Shown here piece after piece: positions 42,198 through 51,243 of a stretch of 64,000 nt of DNA. Source of the stretch: Serpentinicella sp031432315 (GTDB lineage Bacteria > Bacillota > Clostridia > Peptostreptococcales > Natronincolaceae); NCBI RefSeq assembly GCF_031432315.1, contig NZ_JAVKGO010000001.1, positions 248,001 to 312,000 on the forward strand, read 5' to 3'. Positions within the stretch are counted from its first letter, which is position 1; every line of letters begins with the position of its first letter. Below the pieces are notes generated by a model. It was not told the origin of the DNA. It did no database searches and worked only from the letters and a program-made list of their open reading frames with translations. The position numbers and the translations under genes are program-made.

Positions 42198-43052
42198 ATG
42201 GAATTATGGTATACAGAGGAACACACTGAAAATGTAAAGTTTTCTATGAAAGTGAAGGAGCATATTTATTCTGGTAAAAGTGACTATCAAAAAGTTGATG
42301 TATTAGATACTTATGAATTTGGGAAATTACTAACTTTAGATGGACTAGTAATGGTTACTGAAAAAGATGAATTCATATATCATGATATGATCGTACACGT
42401 GCCTATGGCAGTTAATCCAGCTATTAAAAATGTTTTAGTAATTGGTGGTGGCGATGGAGGAACAGTAAGAGAATTAATGAAATATAAATCAATTGAACAT
42501 GTTGATATGGTTGAAATAGATAAAATGGTATGTGATGTGTCTAAAGAATATTTTCCGACAATATCGTGCGAACTGGATAATGAGCGTGTATCATTATATT
42601 ATGAAGATGGAATAAAGTTTATAAAAAATAAAGTTAATAAATATGATTTGATAATTGTTGATTCCACTGACCCGATTGGACCTGGGGAAGGATTATTTAC
42701 GAAAGAATTTTACTCCGACTGTTACCAAGCTCTAAGTGATAATGGCATTTTAACTAATCAAAGTGAAGGTGTCATTTATAATGATTTAGCAAAAGAACTA
42801 ATTCGATCCCATAGTAAGATTAAAGATATATTTCCAATTTCTAAAATTTATCAAGGGAGTATACCAACTTACCCAACAGGATACTGGCTTTTTGGATTTG
42901 CTTCAAAAAAATTGGACCCTCTAAAAGACTTAGATCATAAAGCTTGGGAACAATTAAGTATACAAACAAAATACTATAACACAGACTTACATAAAGGTGC
43001 TTTTTATCTTCCAAATCATGTTAAGGAGATTATAGAAAATGGAAATGTTTAA
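42198..43052 (+). CDS. speE: Spermidine synthase (polyamine aminopropyltransferase)
   Basis: A 284-residue enzyme that transfers an aminopropyl group from decarboxylated SAM to putrescine. The start MELWYTEEHTENVKFSMKV is typical; co-substrate binding VLVIGGGDGGTVREL near residue 79, the VDMVEID acidic strand and the catalytic DSTDPIGPGEGLF near 152-164. Ribosome site taggagga. speB overlaps its end by 14 bases and supplies putrescine, so the pair forms an agmatine to spermidine pathway. Confidence 0.95.
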   Translation: MELWYTEEHTENVKFSMKVKEHIYSGKSDYQKVDVLDTYEFGKLLTLDGLVMVTEKDEFIYHDMIVHVPMAVNPAIKNVLVIGGGDGGTVRELMKYKSIEHVDMVEIDKMVCDVSKEYFPTISCELDNERVSLYYEDGIKFIKNKVNKYDLIIVDSTDPIGPGEGLFTKEFYSDCYQALSDNGILTNQSEGVIYNDLAKELIRSHSKIKDIFPISKIYQGSIPTYPTGYWLFGFASKKLDPLKDLDHKAWEQLSIQTKYYNTDLHKGAFYLPNHVKEIIENGNV

Positions 43053-43893
43053 TAAGTATTGTTTTATTGGATGTAATAGTACTTATGAAAATTCTTCTGT
43101 TGTTTTATTTGGTGCCCCTTACGATGGAACTAGTTCTTTTCGTCCTGGATCTAGATTTGCATCTAGTAGAATACGAATAGATTCCTATGGACTCGAAACT
43201 TATAGTCCTTATCTTGATAAAGACTTAGAAAACTTTACAGTACACGATGCAGGGGATCTAGAGTTTACATTTGGTAATCGTGATACTGTCTTAAACCAGA
43301 TTAAACATTTTACTGAATCAATTTATAGTCAAGGTAAGCTACCCCTAATGATTGGTGGAGAACACCTTGTAACTTTACCTGCTGTTGAAGCTGCTTTACA
43401 ATACCATGAAGATTTAGTAATTCTTCATTTTGATGCTCATACTGATTTAAGAACAGAATATTTAGGTGAAAAAAAATCTCATGCTACCGTTATAAGGAAT
43501 ATCTGGGAATTAGTTGGTGATAACCGTATATATCAATTCTGTATACGATCAGGATTAAAAGAAGAGTTTGAATGGGCGGATAATGGACATACAACATTAA
43601 ATAAATTTAATTTCAATAATCTAGAAGATATAATTAAAAAGGTTGAAAATAAGCCAGTATATTTAACTATCGACTTAGATGTTTTAGATCCATCAATTTT
43701 CCCTGGTACAGGAACACCAGAACCAGGTGGTATATCTTTTTCTGATATGATGAATATTATAGGTTTAATTGCCCCATTAAATATTATTGGAGCAGATGTA
43801 GTTGAATTGGCCCCTGACTATGATGCAACAGGTGTATCAACTGCAGTAGCATCAAAAATTATAAGAGAGATTCTTCTAACAATAAGTAAATAA
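43039..43893 (+). CDS. speB: Agmatinase
   Basis: A 284-residue ureohydrolase converting agmatine to putrescine and urea. Binuclear manganese ligands: GGEHLVTLP (His near 112), HFDAHTDLR (Asp-x-His-x-Asp near 131-139) and TIDLDVLDPS (Asp-x-Asp near 210-219). The ATG lies within the end of speE with ggagat upstream, indicating coupling. Arginine decarboxylase, needed to make agmatine, is not in the window. Confidence 0.94.
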   Translation: MEMFNKYCFIGCNSTYENSSVVLFGAPYDGTSSFRPGSRFASSRIRIDSYGLETYSPYLDKDLENFTVHDAGDLEFTFGNRDTVLNQIKHFTESIYSQGKLPLMIGGEHLVTLPAVEAALQYHEDLVILHFDAHTDLRTEYLGEKKSHATVIRNIWELVGDNRIYQFCIRSGLKEEFEWADNGHTTLNKFNFNNLEDIIKKVENKPVYLTIDLDVLDPSIFPGTGTPEPGGISFSDMMNIIGLIAPLNIIGADVVELAPDYDATGVSTAVASKIIREILLTISK

Positions 43894-43898
43894 TACCT

Positions 43899-43932
43899 AA
43901 AAAGATAGAATAACTGTGTATTCTATCTTTTT
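43899..43932. terminator. Bidirectional terminator between speB and scpB
   Basis: A perfect 14-bp stem AAAAAGATAGAATA / TATTCTATCTTTTT with loop ACTGTG, with A and T runs in the arms so that it can act on both strands. Confidence 0.93.
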
Positions 43933-43938
43933 AAGATT

Positions 43939-44508
43939 TTAATTGCTCAATAAATCTTTTTCTATGCTGTTATTTGTTATATCATTATTTGTTTTATGTA
44001 AGTCTTTAATATCTGGTAAATCATCGACTGATTTCAGTCCGAAAGTTTTGAGAAAGTTAAGAGTAGTTCCGTATAAAATTGGTCTACCTGTTTTCTCTAG
44101 TCTCCCTGCTTCAGAAATAAGGTCTTTTTCTAATAATGTATTAATTGCCTTATCGCATTTTACTCCACGTATTTCCTCTATACCTGTTCTTGTAATAGGT
44201 TGTTTATATGCAATAATCGATAAAGTCTCTAGAGCTGCTTGTGTTAATCCCTTATTGTTTTTGGGTTCAATTAGTTTTTGTAAATATTTATGAAAATCAG
44301 GTTTTGTAGCTAACTGATAATAACCATTCATTTCTACAATTTGTATACCTCTCGTAGATAAACTATACTCTTCTTTCATCTCTTCAATTGCATTTTTCAC
44401 TATATCTTGTTTTGCTTCAACAATTTTACTCAAATCATTTATTGAAATAGGTTCTGACCATGCAAACATAACAGCTTCAAGCACTGCCTTAATTGTTGGT
44501 TTATTCAT
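43939..44508 (-). CDS. scpB: Segregation and condensation protein B
   Basis: A 189-residue winged-helix kleisin-interacting protein that forms the Smc-ScpA-ScpB condensin. Signature segments: AVLEAVMFAWSEPISINDL, GIQIVEMNGYYQLATKP, the ALETLSIIAYKQPITRTGIE block and GRPILYGTTLNFLKTFGL. It lies 13 bases after scpA, so the two are co-expressed as usual. Confidence 0.95.
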   Translation of the reverse strand: MNKPTIKAVLEAVMFAWSEPISINDLSKIVEAKQDIVKNAIEEMKEEYSLSTRGIQIVEMNGYYQLATKPDFHKYLQKLIEPKNNKGLTQAALETLSIIAYKQPITRTGIEEIRGVKCDKAINTLLEKDLISEAGRLEKTGRPILYGTTLNFLKTFGLKSVDDLPDIKDLHKTNNDITNNSIEKDLLSN

Positions 44509-44521
44509 TTTAATTTCACCT

Positions 44522-45256
44522 CTAGTTATTACTCAGTATCTTTATATCACAGAATAAGCTGTTTTGACATACTATAATTTTTTTAGATTTAATTAGTTCT
44601 AAAACTGCAAGAAAAGTTGTAATCAAATCAATTTTATCAGAATGATTAGAAAAGCATTTACTAAAACTAATTTGAGAATTATCATTTAATAAATATAGGA
44701 TATCTTTCATTTTTTCTTCTATAGTTATAGTATCTCTTTTCATGCTTCTAAAGTTAATACTAGTATTACTGCTGTTACTTTTGGGACTATTAATAATCTT
44801 TTGAAAAGCTTTTAATAAATCATTAATTTCAACTTGTTGAAATTGGTCCTCACTGTTTGTTTCTTCTATTAATATTTCTTCTTTTTTCTTATAGAAAACT
44901 TTATTATTTTTTTCTTCCCTTATCTTGAATTGCTTTGCTATCTCTTTGTACTTCTTATATTCGACCATCTTCCGTACTAACTCTTCTCTTGGATCCTCTT
45001 CATCTTCTTCTATAAGATTACTTTTTTCCTGGGGCAATAACATTTTTGATTTAATTTCTATAAGAGTTGCAGCCATAATAAGAAATTCGCTTGTTATATC
45101 TAAATCCAATTGCTTCATTTTATTTAAATAACTTAAATATTGTTCTGTAATTTGATTTATCGGTATATCATATAAGTCAACTTTATTTTTGTCTATTAAA
45201 TGAAATAATAAATCAAAGGGTCCCTCAAAAGCTTCAATTTTTATCTTGTATGCCAT
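44522..45256 (-). CDS. scpA: Segregation and condensation protein A (kleisin)
   Basis: A 244-residue kleisin. N-terminal Smc-head-binding helices with the hallmark FEGPFDLLFHLIDKNKVDLYDIPI (given in two overlapping parts by position, residues about 9-32), the MAATLIEIKSKMLLP helix and a C-terminal winged helix (KIDLITTFLAVLELIKSKKI). It bridges Smc heads and ScpB in chromosome organisation and segregation. ATG has agaggtga upstream; it lies 12 bases after the site-2 protease gene. Confidence 0.93.
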   Translation of the reverse strand: MAYKIKIEAFEGPFDLLFHLIDKNKVDLYDIPINQITEQYLSYLNKMKQLDLDITSEFLIMAATLIEIKSKMLLPQEKSNLIEEDEEDPREELVRKMVEYKKYKEIAKQFKIREEKNNKVFYKKKEEILIEETNSEDQFQQVEINDLLKAFQKIINSPKSNSSNTSINFRSMKRDTITIEEKMKDILYLLNDNSQISFSKCFSNHSDKIDLITTFLAVLELIKSKKIIVCQNSLFCDIKILSNN

Positions 45257-45268
45257 AGTCTTTCACCT

Positions 45269-45901
45269 CTAGATAAATAACACAGTTAAATTTAAAATAC
45301 TATATACTAAGAAATCAACAATCGGAAATAGTACTTTTTCAATTACTCCTAAATATAATAGAAGAATTAAAAAAATAAAAGAATATCTCTCTAACTTATA
45401 AAATAAATTTTCCATCTTTGATGGTAACAATAACATAAGAATTTTAGATCCATCTAATGGTGGTATAGGAAATAAGTTAAATACGCCGAGTATGACATTA
45501 ATATAGACCGCGCTTAACAAAATCTGATTCAGATAAGGATTTACTAGAAAATTAGTCTGTACTCCTAATATTATAGTAAGTACAATTGCCAAAATAAAGT
45601 TAGATAAAGGTCCTGATATTGACACTATAAAATAACCTAATTTTCTTCTTTTAAAATTATTAGGATTTACAGGTACGGGTTTAGCCCAACCAAAACCAAA
45701 AATAAAAAGCATAAAGAACCCAAAAGGATCAATATGTTTTATTGGATTCAAGCTTAATCTACCATACTTTTTAGCAGTATGATCACCTAAGTAATAAGCA
45801 GATAAACCATGAGAATACTCGTGTACTGTTAAAGCCAGTAATATCCCTGGTAAAATATATATAATTCGATTAATATTCATAATTCTATCTAGCATTCTCA
45901 T
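45269..45901 (-). CDS. Site-2 protease family zinc metalloprotease
   Basis: A 210-residue intramembrane metalloprotease of the short S2P group (Rip/YwhC-like), found before scpA in many Firmicutes. The zinc site HEYSHG is at about residues 27-32 and the third ligand Asp in the second motif NLFPIPPLDGSKIL near 141-154. Five to six hydrophobic spans. Physiological substrate unknown. The start overlaps the stop of the upstream fusion gene. Confidence 0.88.
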   Translation of the reverse strand: MRMLDRIMNINRIIYILPGILLALTVHEYSHGLSAYYLGDHTAKKYGRLSLNPIKHIDPFGFFMLFIFGFGWAKPVPVNPNNFKRRKLGYFIVSISGPLSNFILAIVLTIILGVQTNFLVNPYLNQILLSAVYINVILGVFNLFPIPPLDGSKILMLLLPSKMENLFYKLERYSFIFLILLLYLGVIEKVLFPIVDFLVYSILNLTVLFI

Positions 45902-48522
45902 AGGTCCTTTCTATTTAGACGGCTGATATATTCCCTAGCATATTTAATTTCATCTTCTTTATTTTTAAGGTTTCCTAATACCTTCTCCTTAAGTATTTCA
46001 CGAAAAATACTTTTATATATTGGTCCTGGGATAACTCCTAATTCCTTTATATCGGAGCCTTTAATTTCGAGAATAATTTTACGTAGATTTTGGAGATAAA
46101 ATATTAAGCTTTTCTTTATATTGGGATTATCAGTATCATTATAATAATAAACAATAGATTCTAGACTATATTTTTTTAGCTCTTCATATACATAAAATGA
46201 ATTTTTATCTATATCAGAAAGTAAATCATATATATCATCTTTCTTTTTTAATGTATTGATTACTTCAATGGTTGTTTTTGCACTAGTAGTAATTATACTT
46301 ATGATATCTTCTATATCTTTTAAAGGTACATCACTTAACAGCTGAATAACTATAATTATATACTTATTTATATCTTTAGTAATACATAATTCTTCAACTG
46401 ATTTATCAATTTCTTCTATTTTTATCAATACTTTAGTAGTAATATTGAATTGGGGGTGTAAGGATTTCAATATATTGTAACAGTTTAATAGTTCTAGAGA
46501 ATTTTTTAAATATTTATCTTCTTTGAGTATATGATTAATCTCTGCTCTGACTCTATCATTACTCAATTTTTTCAACATATTATCATGTATGGCTTTAATT
46601 AATAAATTCTTTGTATTTTTTTCTATATCAAATCCTAAGCGTGCAGAAAATCTTATTGCTCTAAAAATACGCGTAGGATCTTCAATGAAACTAAGATTAT
46701 ATAGCACTCGTAATTGTTGATTCCCTATATCCCCAAGTCCTCCGAATGGATCTATTAGCCTTCCAAACTCGATTGTATTTATCTTCAAAGCAATACAATT
46801 AATAGTAAAATCTCTTCTGAAAAGATCGTTTCTTATTGAACTATTTTCAATCTTAGGTAATGCTGCAGGGTGCTCATAATATTCTCTCCTAGCAGTAACA
46901 ATATCAATTTGTTGGCCAGATGGTAAGATAACAGAAGCAGTATTAAACTTATCATGTATATCTATCTCTCCACCAAAGTAACCGCTTACTTCCTTAGCAA
47001 AGGCTATTCCCTCTCCTTCAACAACGATATCCATGTCATAGTTTTCCCTATTCATAACTAGATCACGTACAAATCCTCCGACAACATATACATTGCAAGC
47101 TAATTGATCTGCAACTTTACTAAGTTTTAGGATTATATTATATTGATCTTGTGGTAAATTCTTAATTTTTTCAGCAAGGTTTGTATATTCTAACTCCTTA
47201 TTTTTAAATAATGTTTCATACCACCTAGGATAATCTCCACCATGAAAGGTTTTTATTATATTTGATCTTGTAACAATACCAATAACTTCATCATGTTTTA
47301 ACACAGGTAAACGACCAATATTATATTTAGTCAATAATTCACTAACCTTATCAACTGACTCGTCATAATTTACTGTTTTAACATCTACAGACATAAATCC
47401 TTTTACAGGTGCATGTTTTAGATTGTGTATAATTGCTTTGTCTATGTCTGTTCTCGAAACCATACCAGTTATTCTTCCATATTCATTTACTACAGGCATT
47501 CCTGAATGCCCATGTCTTAACATTATATTATGTGCTTCTTCAATAGTCATATTTTCATATAATGATTTAACTGGAAAATTCATTATATCCTCAGCAGTTA
47601 TTGATGGCTCCAGTTTTATATGAATTATACTTAATAGCTGGTTTTTTATATTAATAGGATCGCCGTCTTTAATTACTGCAGAAGCAGCACTGCTATGACC
47701 CTTGCCACCAAAATCAACCAGTACTTCTCTTAAATCCATTTTTATATTCGTTGAAATTCTGCTAACAATATAACAGCGATTTTCCATTTTTACTATATTA
47801 AATATAGCATCAGTTTTAACTAAGTCAATCATTTTATTTGTAATGTACCCTAATTCACCAATAAATTCATCAGTTTTAAATGTACAAATTATAAGTTTAT
47901 GCCCATTTATAAATATTTCTTCCCTTTCTGAAAGAAGTCTTATTAAGAGATTGCTGTGTTTCTCATTAAGATTAAATTGTAGATACTTTTTAACAACTTC
48001 TAAATTTGCACCTTTATCTAAAAGATAAGCAACTGCTGTGGCATCATTAGGTTTAGTTTGCTCAAAAGTTAAGCAATTGGTATCAGCATATACACCTAAT
48101 AGGCACAATGTTGCTTCAAAGTTGGATAAAATGATATTATTTTTTATTATTTCTTCAATTAGTATACTTGTACATGATCCTAAGATTTTAATTGTCTTAT
48201 TTGCATTTTGTATTGTATCGTTATTACATGAATGATGATCATAAATTGTAATTGGGATATCTTTTTTTAGTATACTTTTAAATTTTCCAATTCTATTATA
48301 TTTATTTTCATCTACTATTATTAATTCAGTTATTGAACTAATATCTATTTGATTAATTTGTTTTATTATTAAAATGTTTTTATATAGATTATAAAATTTT
48401 TTTACTTCCTTATCCAAAGAACCAGAAAAAACCATTACGCTGTTTGGATAAATCTTAGAACAAGCAACCATACTTGCTAGTCCATCAAAATCTAAATTTT
48501 GATGGCTTGTTATTACTCGCAT
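45898..48522 (-). CDS. Fusion of DHH phosphoesterase, two CBS domains and a tRNA nucleotidyltransferase (A-adding type)
   Basis: An 874-residue protein. Residues 1 to about 310: DHH/DHHA1 phosphoesterase (NLDFDGLASMVA; DHHSC near 109; GGKGHSSAASAV near 272). About 315-430: two CBS domains (MPVVNEYGRITGMVSRTD; LPVLKHDEVIGIVTR). About 460-874: class II nucleotidyltransferase with VVGGFVRDLVM, the catalytic DMDIVVEGEG and RRDFTINCIAL. This architecture is known in Clostridia and some other phyla as A-adding or poly(A)-type tRNA enzyme. It may both degrade small oligonucleotides and add A to tRNA 3' ends, with CBS domains sensing adenylates. Activities are inferred. Confidence 0.9.
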   Translation of the reverse strand: MRVITSHQNLDFDGLASMVACSKIYPNSVMVFSGSLDKEVKKFYNLYKNILIIKQINQIDISSITELIIVDENKYNRIGKFKSILKKDIPITIYDHHSCNNDTIQNANKTIKILGSCTSILIEEIIKNNIILSNFEATLCLLGVYADTNCLTFEQTKPNDATAVAYLLDKGANLEVVKKYLQFNLNEKHSNLLIRLLSEREEIFINGHKLIICTFKTDEFIGELGYITNKMIDLVKTDAIFNIVKMENRCYIVSRISTNIKMDLREVLVDFGGKGHSSAASAVIKDGDPINIKNQLLSIIHIKLEPSITAEDIMNFPVKSLYENMTIEEAHNIMLRHGHSGMPVVNEYGRITGMVSRTDIDKAIIHNLKHAPVKGFMSVDVKTVNYDESVDKVSELLTKYNIGRLPVLKHDEVIGIVTRSNIIKTFHGGDYPRWYETLFKNKELEYTNLAEKIKNLPQDQYNIILKLSKVADQLACNVYVVGGFVRDLVMNRENYDMDIVVEGEGIAFAKEVSGYFGGEIDIHDKFNTASVILPSGQQIDIVTARREYYEHPAALPKIENSSIRNDLFRRDFTINCIALKINTIEFGRLIDPFGGLGDIGNQQLRVLYNLSFIEDPTRIFRAIRFSARLGFDIEKNTKNLLIKAIHDNMLKKLSNDRVRAEINHILKEDKYLKNSLELLNCYNILKSLHPQFNITTKVLIKIEEIDKSVEELCITKDINKYIIIVIQLLSDVPLKDIEDIISIITTSAKTTIEVINTLKKKDDIYDLLSDIDKNSFYVYEELKKYSLESIVYYYNDTDNPNIKKSLIFYLQNLRKIILEIKGSDIKELGVIPGPIYKSIFREILKEKVLGNLKNKEDEIKYAREYISRLNRKDL

Positions 48523-48581
48523 ATATGACCATCCCTTTTAAAAATATGTATAAGTAAATTATATCATATTAAAATCTTTAC

Positions 48582-48614
48582 AAAAAGAAAGTAGTACAAT
48601 GAATGTACTACTTT
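48582..48614 (-). terminator. Terminator of dacF
   Basis: AAAGTAGTACA (48588-48598) pairs perfectly with TGTACTACTTT (48604-48614); on the minus strand TTTCTTTTTG follows. It is 26 bases after the dacF stop codon. Confidence 0.92.
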
Positions 48615-48639
48615 AATCATATATAATTAGTTTTAATTT

Positions 48640-49806
48640 CTAATGGCCAGTCATCCCTCTGAACATTCTACCCATTATTGTAAATATTGAAGATCTTTCT
48701 ACTGATTCATTACTTACGATATTAGCCTTTTTAACTTCTTTTCCGTCCATAGTAATAATTATTTCGCCAATTTTATCACCTTTTTTTATAGGTGCATATA
48801 TATTATCTTTTAAAACTATCTCTTTTTCCATACTTTGTTCTTCGCCTTTTTTTACTAGCATGTATATATCATCTTCAACGGTACTACTAATACTAGAATT
48901 CTTTCCTTTATCTACAGTAACATTTCCCAAACTTTCACCTTTTTTTGCAATTTCTATTGTATTGTAATTAGCAAAACCATAATCTAATAGCTTAGCACTT
49001 TCTGAAAAACGTATTGGTGATGTTGGTGCCCCTAGGACAACAGCAATAAATGAATTATTCCCTCTTGTAGCTGATGCTGATAAGCAGTGTTTTGCTTCAC
49101 TTGTATATCCTGTCTTTAAACCATTAGCGCCTTTATATGAACGTATTAACTTATTAGTGTTAACTAATTGTTGTGTTGATTGCTTTTTAGTTCCAACTAC
49201 AACTTCATCCATCCAAGTGTTCAACCATACCATAACTGTTTCATGTTTTAATAGCTCCTTCGACATTAATGCAATGTCATATGCAGATGTAACGTGACCT
49301 TCTTCAGGTAAACCATTAGTATTTTTGAATGTAGTGTTTTCCATCCCTAACTCTTTTGCTCTATCATTCATTTTTTGTACAAACAATTCTTCTGATCCTG
49401 AAATAAACTCTGCTATGGCAACACATGCATCATTTGACGAACGTATAGCAATTCCTTTCATTAGTTCCTCTATCGTTTTAATCTCACCTGGTTCTAAGTA
49501 TAGTTGGGTTCCACCCATTTTTGAAGCTCTTTCACTGACAACAACCTGATCATCTAAACTAATTTTTTCTTCCTCTAATGCTTCCATAGCCAATAACATA
49601 GTCATAATTTTTGTAATACTTGCTGGTGGTAGTGCTTCGTGTATATTTTTTTCATATAGAACTGTTCGAGTGGATGCGTCAATTAGAATGGCAGCTCTAG
49701 CATCAACATCAAATAGTTGTGCTTCTGCAATATTTATATTTATGCACATAATGGAGAATATCAACAAACTAGACATAATGTACTTAAATTTAAGTTTATT
49801 CTTCAA
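48640..49806 (-). CDS. dacF: D-alanyl-D-alanine carboxypeptidase DacF
   Basis: A 388-residue S11 peptidase paralogous to the one at 39.1 kb. Signal peptide (about residues 1-30), SxxK in PPASITKIMTM, SxN in RSSNDACVAIA, KTG in NGLKTGYTSEAKH, a PBP5-associated C-terminal domain and an amphipathic tail (SIFTIMGRMFRGMTGH). Its position next to pdp, deoB, xerD and spoIIM is that of the sporulation gene dacF in Bacillus and Clostridia, which sets cortex cross-linking. TTG start with gaggagg upstream. Confidence 0.9.
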   Translation of the reverse strand: MKNKLKFKYIMSSLLIFSIMCININIAEAQLFDVDARAAILIDASTRTVLYEKNIHEALPPASITKIMTMLLAMEALEEEKISLDDQVVVSERASKMGGTQLYLEPGEIKTIEELMKGIAIRSSNDACVAIAEFISGSEELFVQKMNDRAKELGMENTTFKNTNGLPEEGHVTSAYDIALMSKELLKHETVMVWLNTWMDEVVVGTKKQSTQQLVNTNKLIRSYKGANGLKTGYTSEAKHCLSASATRGNNSFIAVVLGAPTSPIRFSESAKLLDYGFANYNTIEIAKKGESLGNVTVDKGKNSSISSTVEDDIYMLVKKGEEQSMEKEIVLKDNIYAPIKKGDKIGEIIITMDGKEVKKANIVSNESVERSSIFTIMGRMFRGMTGH

Positions 49807-49883
49807 TACAATAACCTCCTCTTCTTTTATAAGATTATGATTTCCATAGAATCATTACCTTATGCACCAGAAGAGTTAATCTA

Positions 49884-51200
49884 TTACAGAGTATCTTTAG
49901 TAATAATGTCAAAAATTAGAGGTCTAGTTTCAGGACGTCGTTGTGTTATTTTGTAAGCACTTACTAATTTTTCAATAGCTAATATTTTCTTGTTTATATC
50001 ATTACTATGAATATACGCTAAAGGTTCCCCTGCTTCTACATAATCTCCACATTTTTTGTTAAGTACAATTCCTACTGCCAAATCAATATTAGAGTCTTTT
50101 GTCATTCTTCCTGCACCAAGTAACATTGCGGCCGTTCCTACAACATTAGCCTGAATATTTTCTATATAACCGGATTCTTTAGATAATACTGGGTGAATAT
50201 CACTAGCTTGTGGTAATAAATCTGTGTTGTCAATGCAACTAATTTCGCCGCCTTGACTTAAAATAAATTTCTTAAAGGTCTCCAGTGCTAATCCAGAAGA
50301 TATTACGTTTTTAATTTCTTCTTTTCCCTGCTCAATGTTATCAACACGTTTACCTAATAAAAGCATATAAGCACCTAACTCTATACATAATTTTTTTAAG
50401 TCATCAGGACCTTGATCCTTTAATATATCTATTGCTTCTTTAACTTCTAAACAATTACCTATAGCCCATCCCAAGGGTTGATCCATATCAGAAATCATAG
50501 CAACTGTTTCTCGTTTCATGTTCAATCCTATCTTCACCATTTCTTTCGCAAGAGAAATAGAGTCGTCTAAATTCTGCATAAAGGCACCACTGCCGGTTTT
50601 TACGTCTAAAACAATAGCATCTGCACCAGATGCAAGTTTTTTACTCATTATACTACTAGCAATTAACGATATATTATCGACAGTTGATGTAACATCTCTT
50701 AATGAATATAATTTTTTATCTGCAGGCACTAAGTTATTACTTTGACCTATTACAGAAATTCCAATTTCATTTACCTGTTTAATAAAATTTTCTTTAGATA
50801 AAGTAGTATTTAATTTTGGGATTGACTCTAGTTTATCAACAGTACCGCCTGTATGACCTAGTCCTCTTCCTGACATTTTTGCTACAGGTACACCGCAGGC
50901 TGCAACAATAGGAGCTAGAGCAATAGTTGTCTTATCACCAACACCACCTGTACTGTGTTTGTCAACCTTAATACCATTTATTAATGTAAGATCGATAGTC
51001 TCCCCTGAATTCATCATTGCTCTTGTAAGATTAGTAGTCTCATCACTATCTAATTTTTGGAAATAAATCGCCATTAATAGTGCTGATACTTGATAGTCCG
51101 GAATATTCCCTAAGGTATACTCCTGTATGAAAAAATTTATTTCTTCTTCTAATAACTTAAAACCATTTCTTTTTTTTACTATAATGTCAATCATTCTCAC
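49884..51200 (-). CDS. pdp: Pyrimidine-nucleoside phosphorylase
   Basis: A 438-residue thymidine/uridine phosphorylase that splits pyrimidine nucleosides into base and (deoxy)ribose 1-phosphate. Seen: the phosphate loop KHSTGGVGDKTT at about residues 80-91, KMSGRGLGHTGGT near 107-119, and DVKTGSGAFM. C-terminal domain with a lipoyl-like EAGEPLAYIHS. GTG start with gggag upstream. deoB, upstream in the same operon, acts on the pentose phosphate product. Confidence 0.93.
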   Translation of the reverse strand: MRMIDIIVKKRNGFKLLEEEINFFIQEYTLGNIPDYQVSALLMAIYFQKLDSDETTNLTRAMMNSGETIDLTLINGIKVDKHSTGGVGDKTTIALAPIVAACGVPVAKMSGRGLGHTGGTVDKLESIPKLNTTLSKENFIKQVNEIGISVIGQSNNLVPADKKLYSLRDVTSTVDNISLIASSIMSKKLASGADAIVLDVKTGSGAFMQNLDDSISLAKEMVKIGLNMKRETVAMISDMDQPLGWAIGNCLEVKEAIDILKDQGPDDLKKLCIELGAYMLLLGKRVDNIEQGKEEIKNVISSGLALETFKKFILSQGGEISCIDNTDLLPQASDIHPVLSKESGYIENIQANVVGTAAMLLGAGRMTKDSNIDLAVGIVLNKKCGDYVEAGEPLAYIHSNDINKKILAIEKLVSAYKITQRRPETRPLIFDIITKDTL

Positions 51201-51243
51201 TAAGATGCGCTCCCTTGTAATTTATTTTAAAATGAAAAGATTA

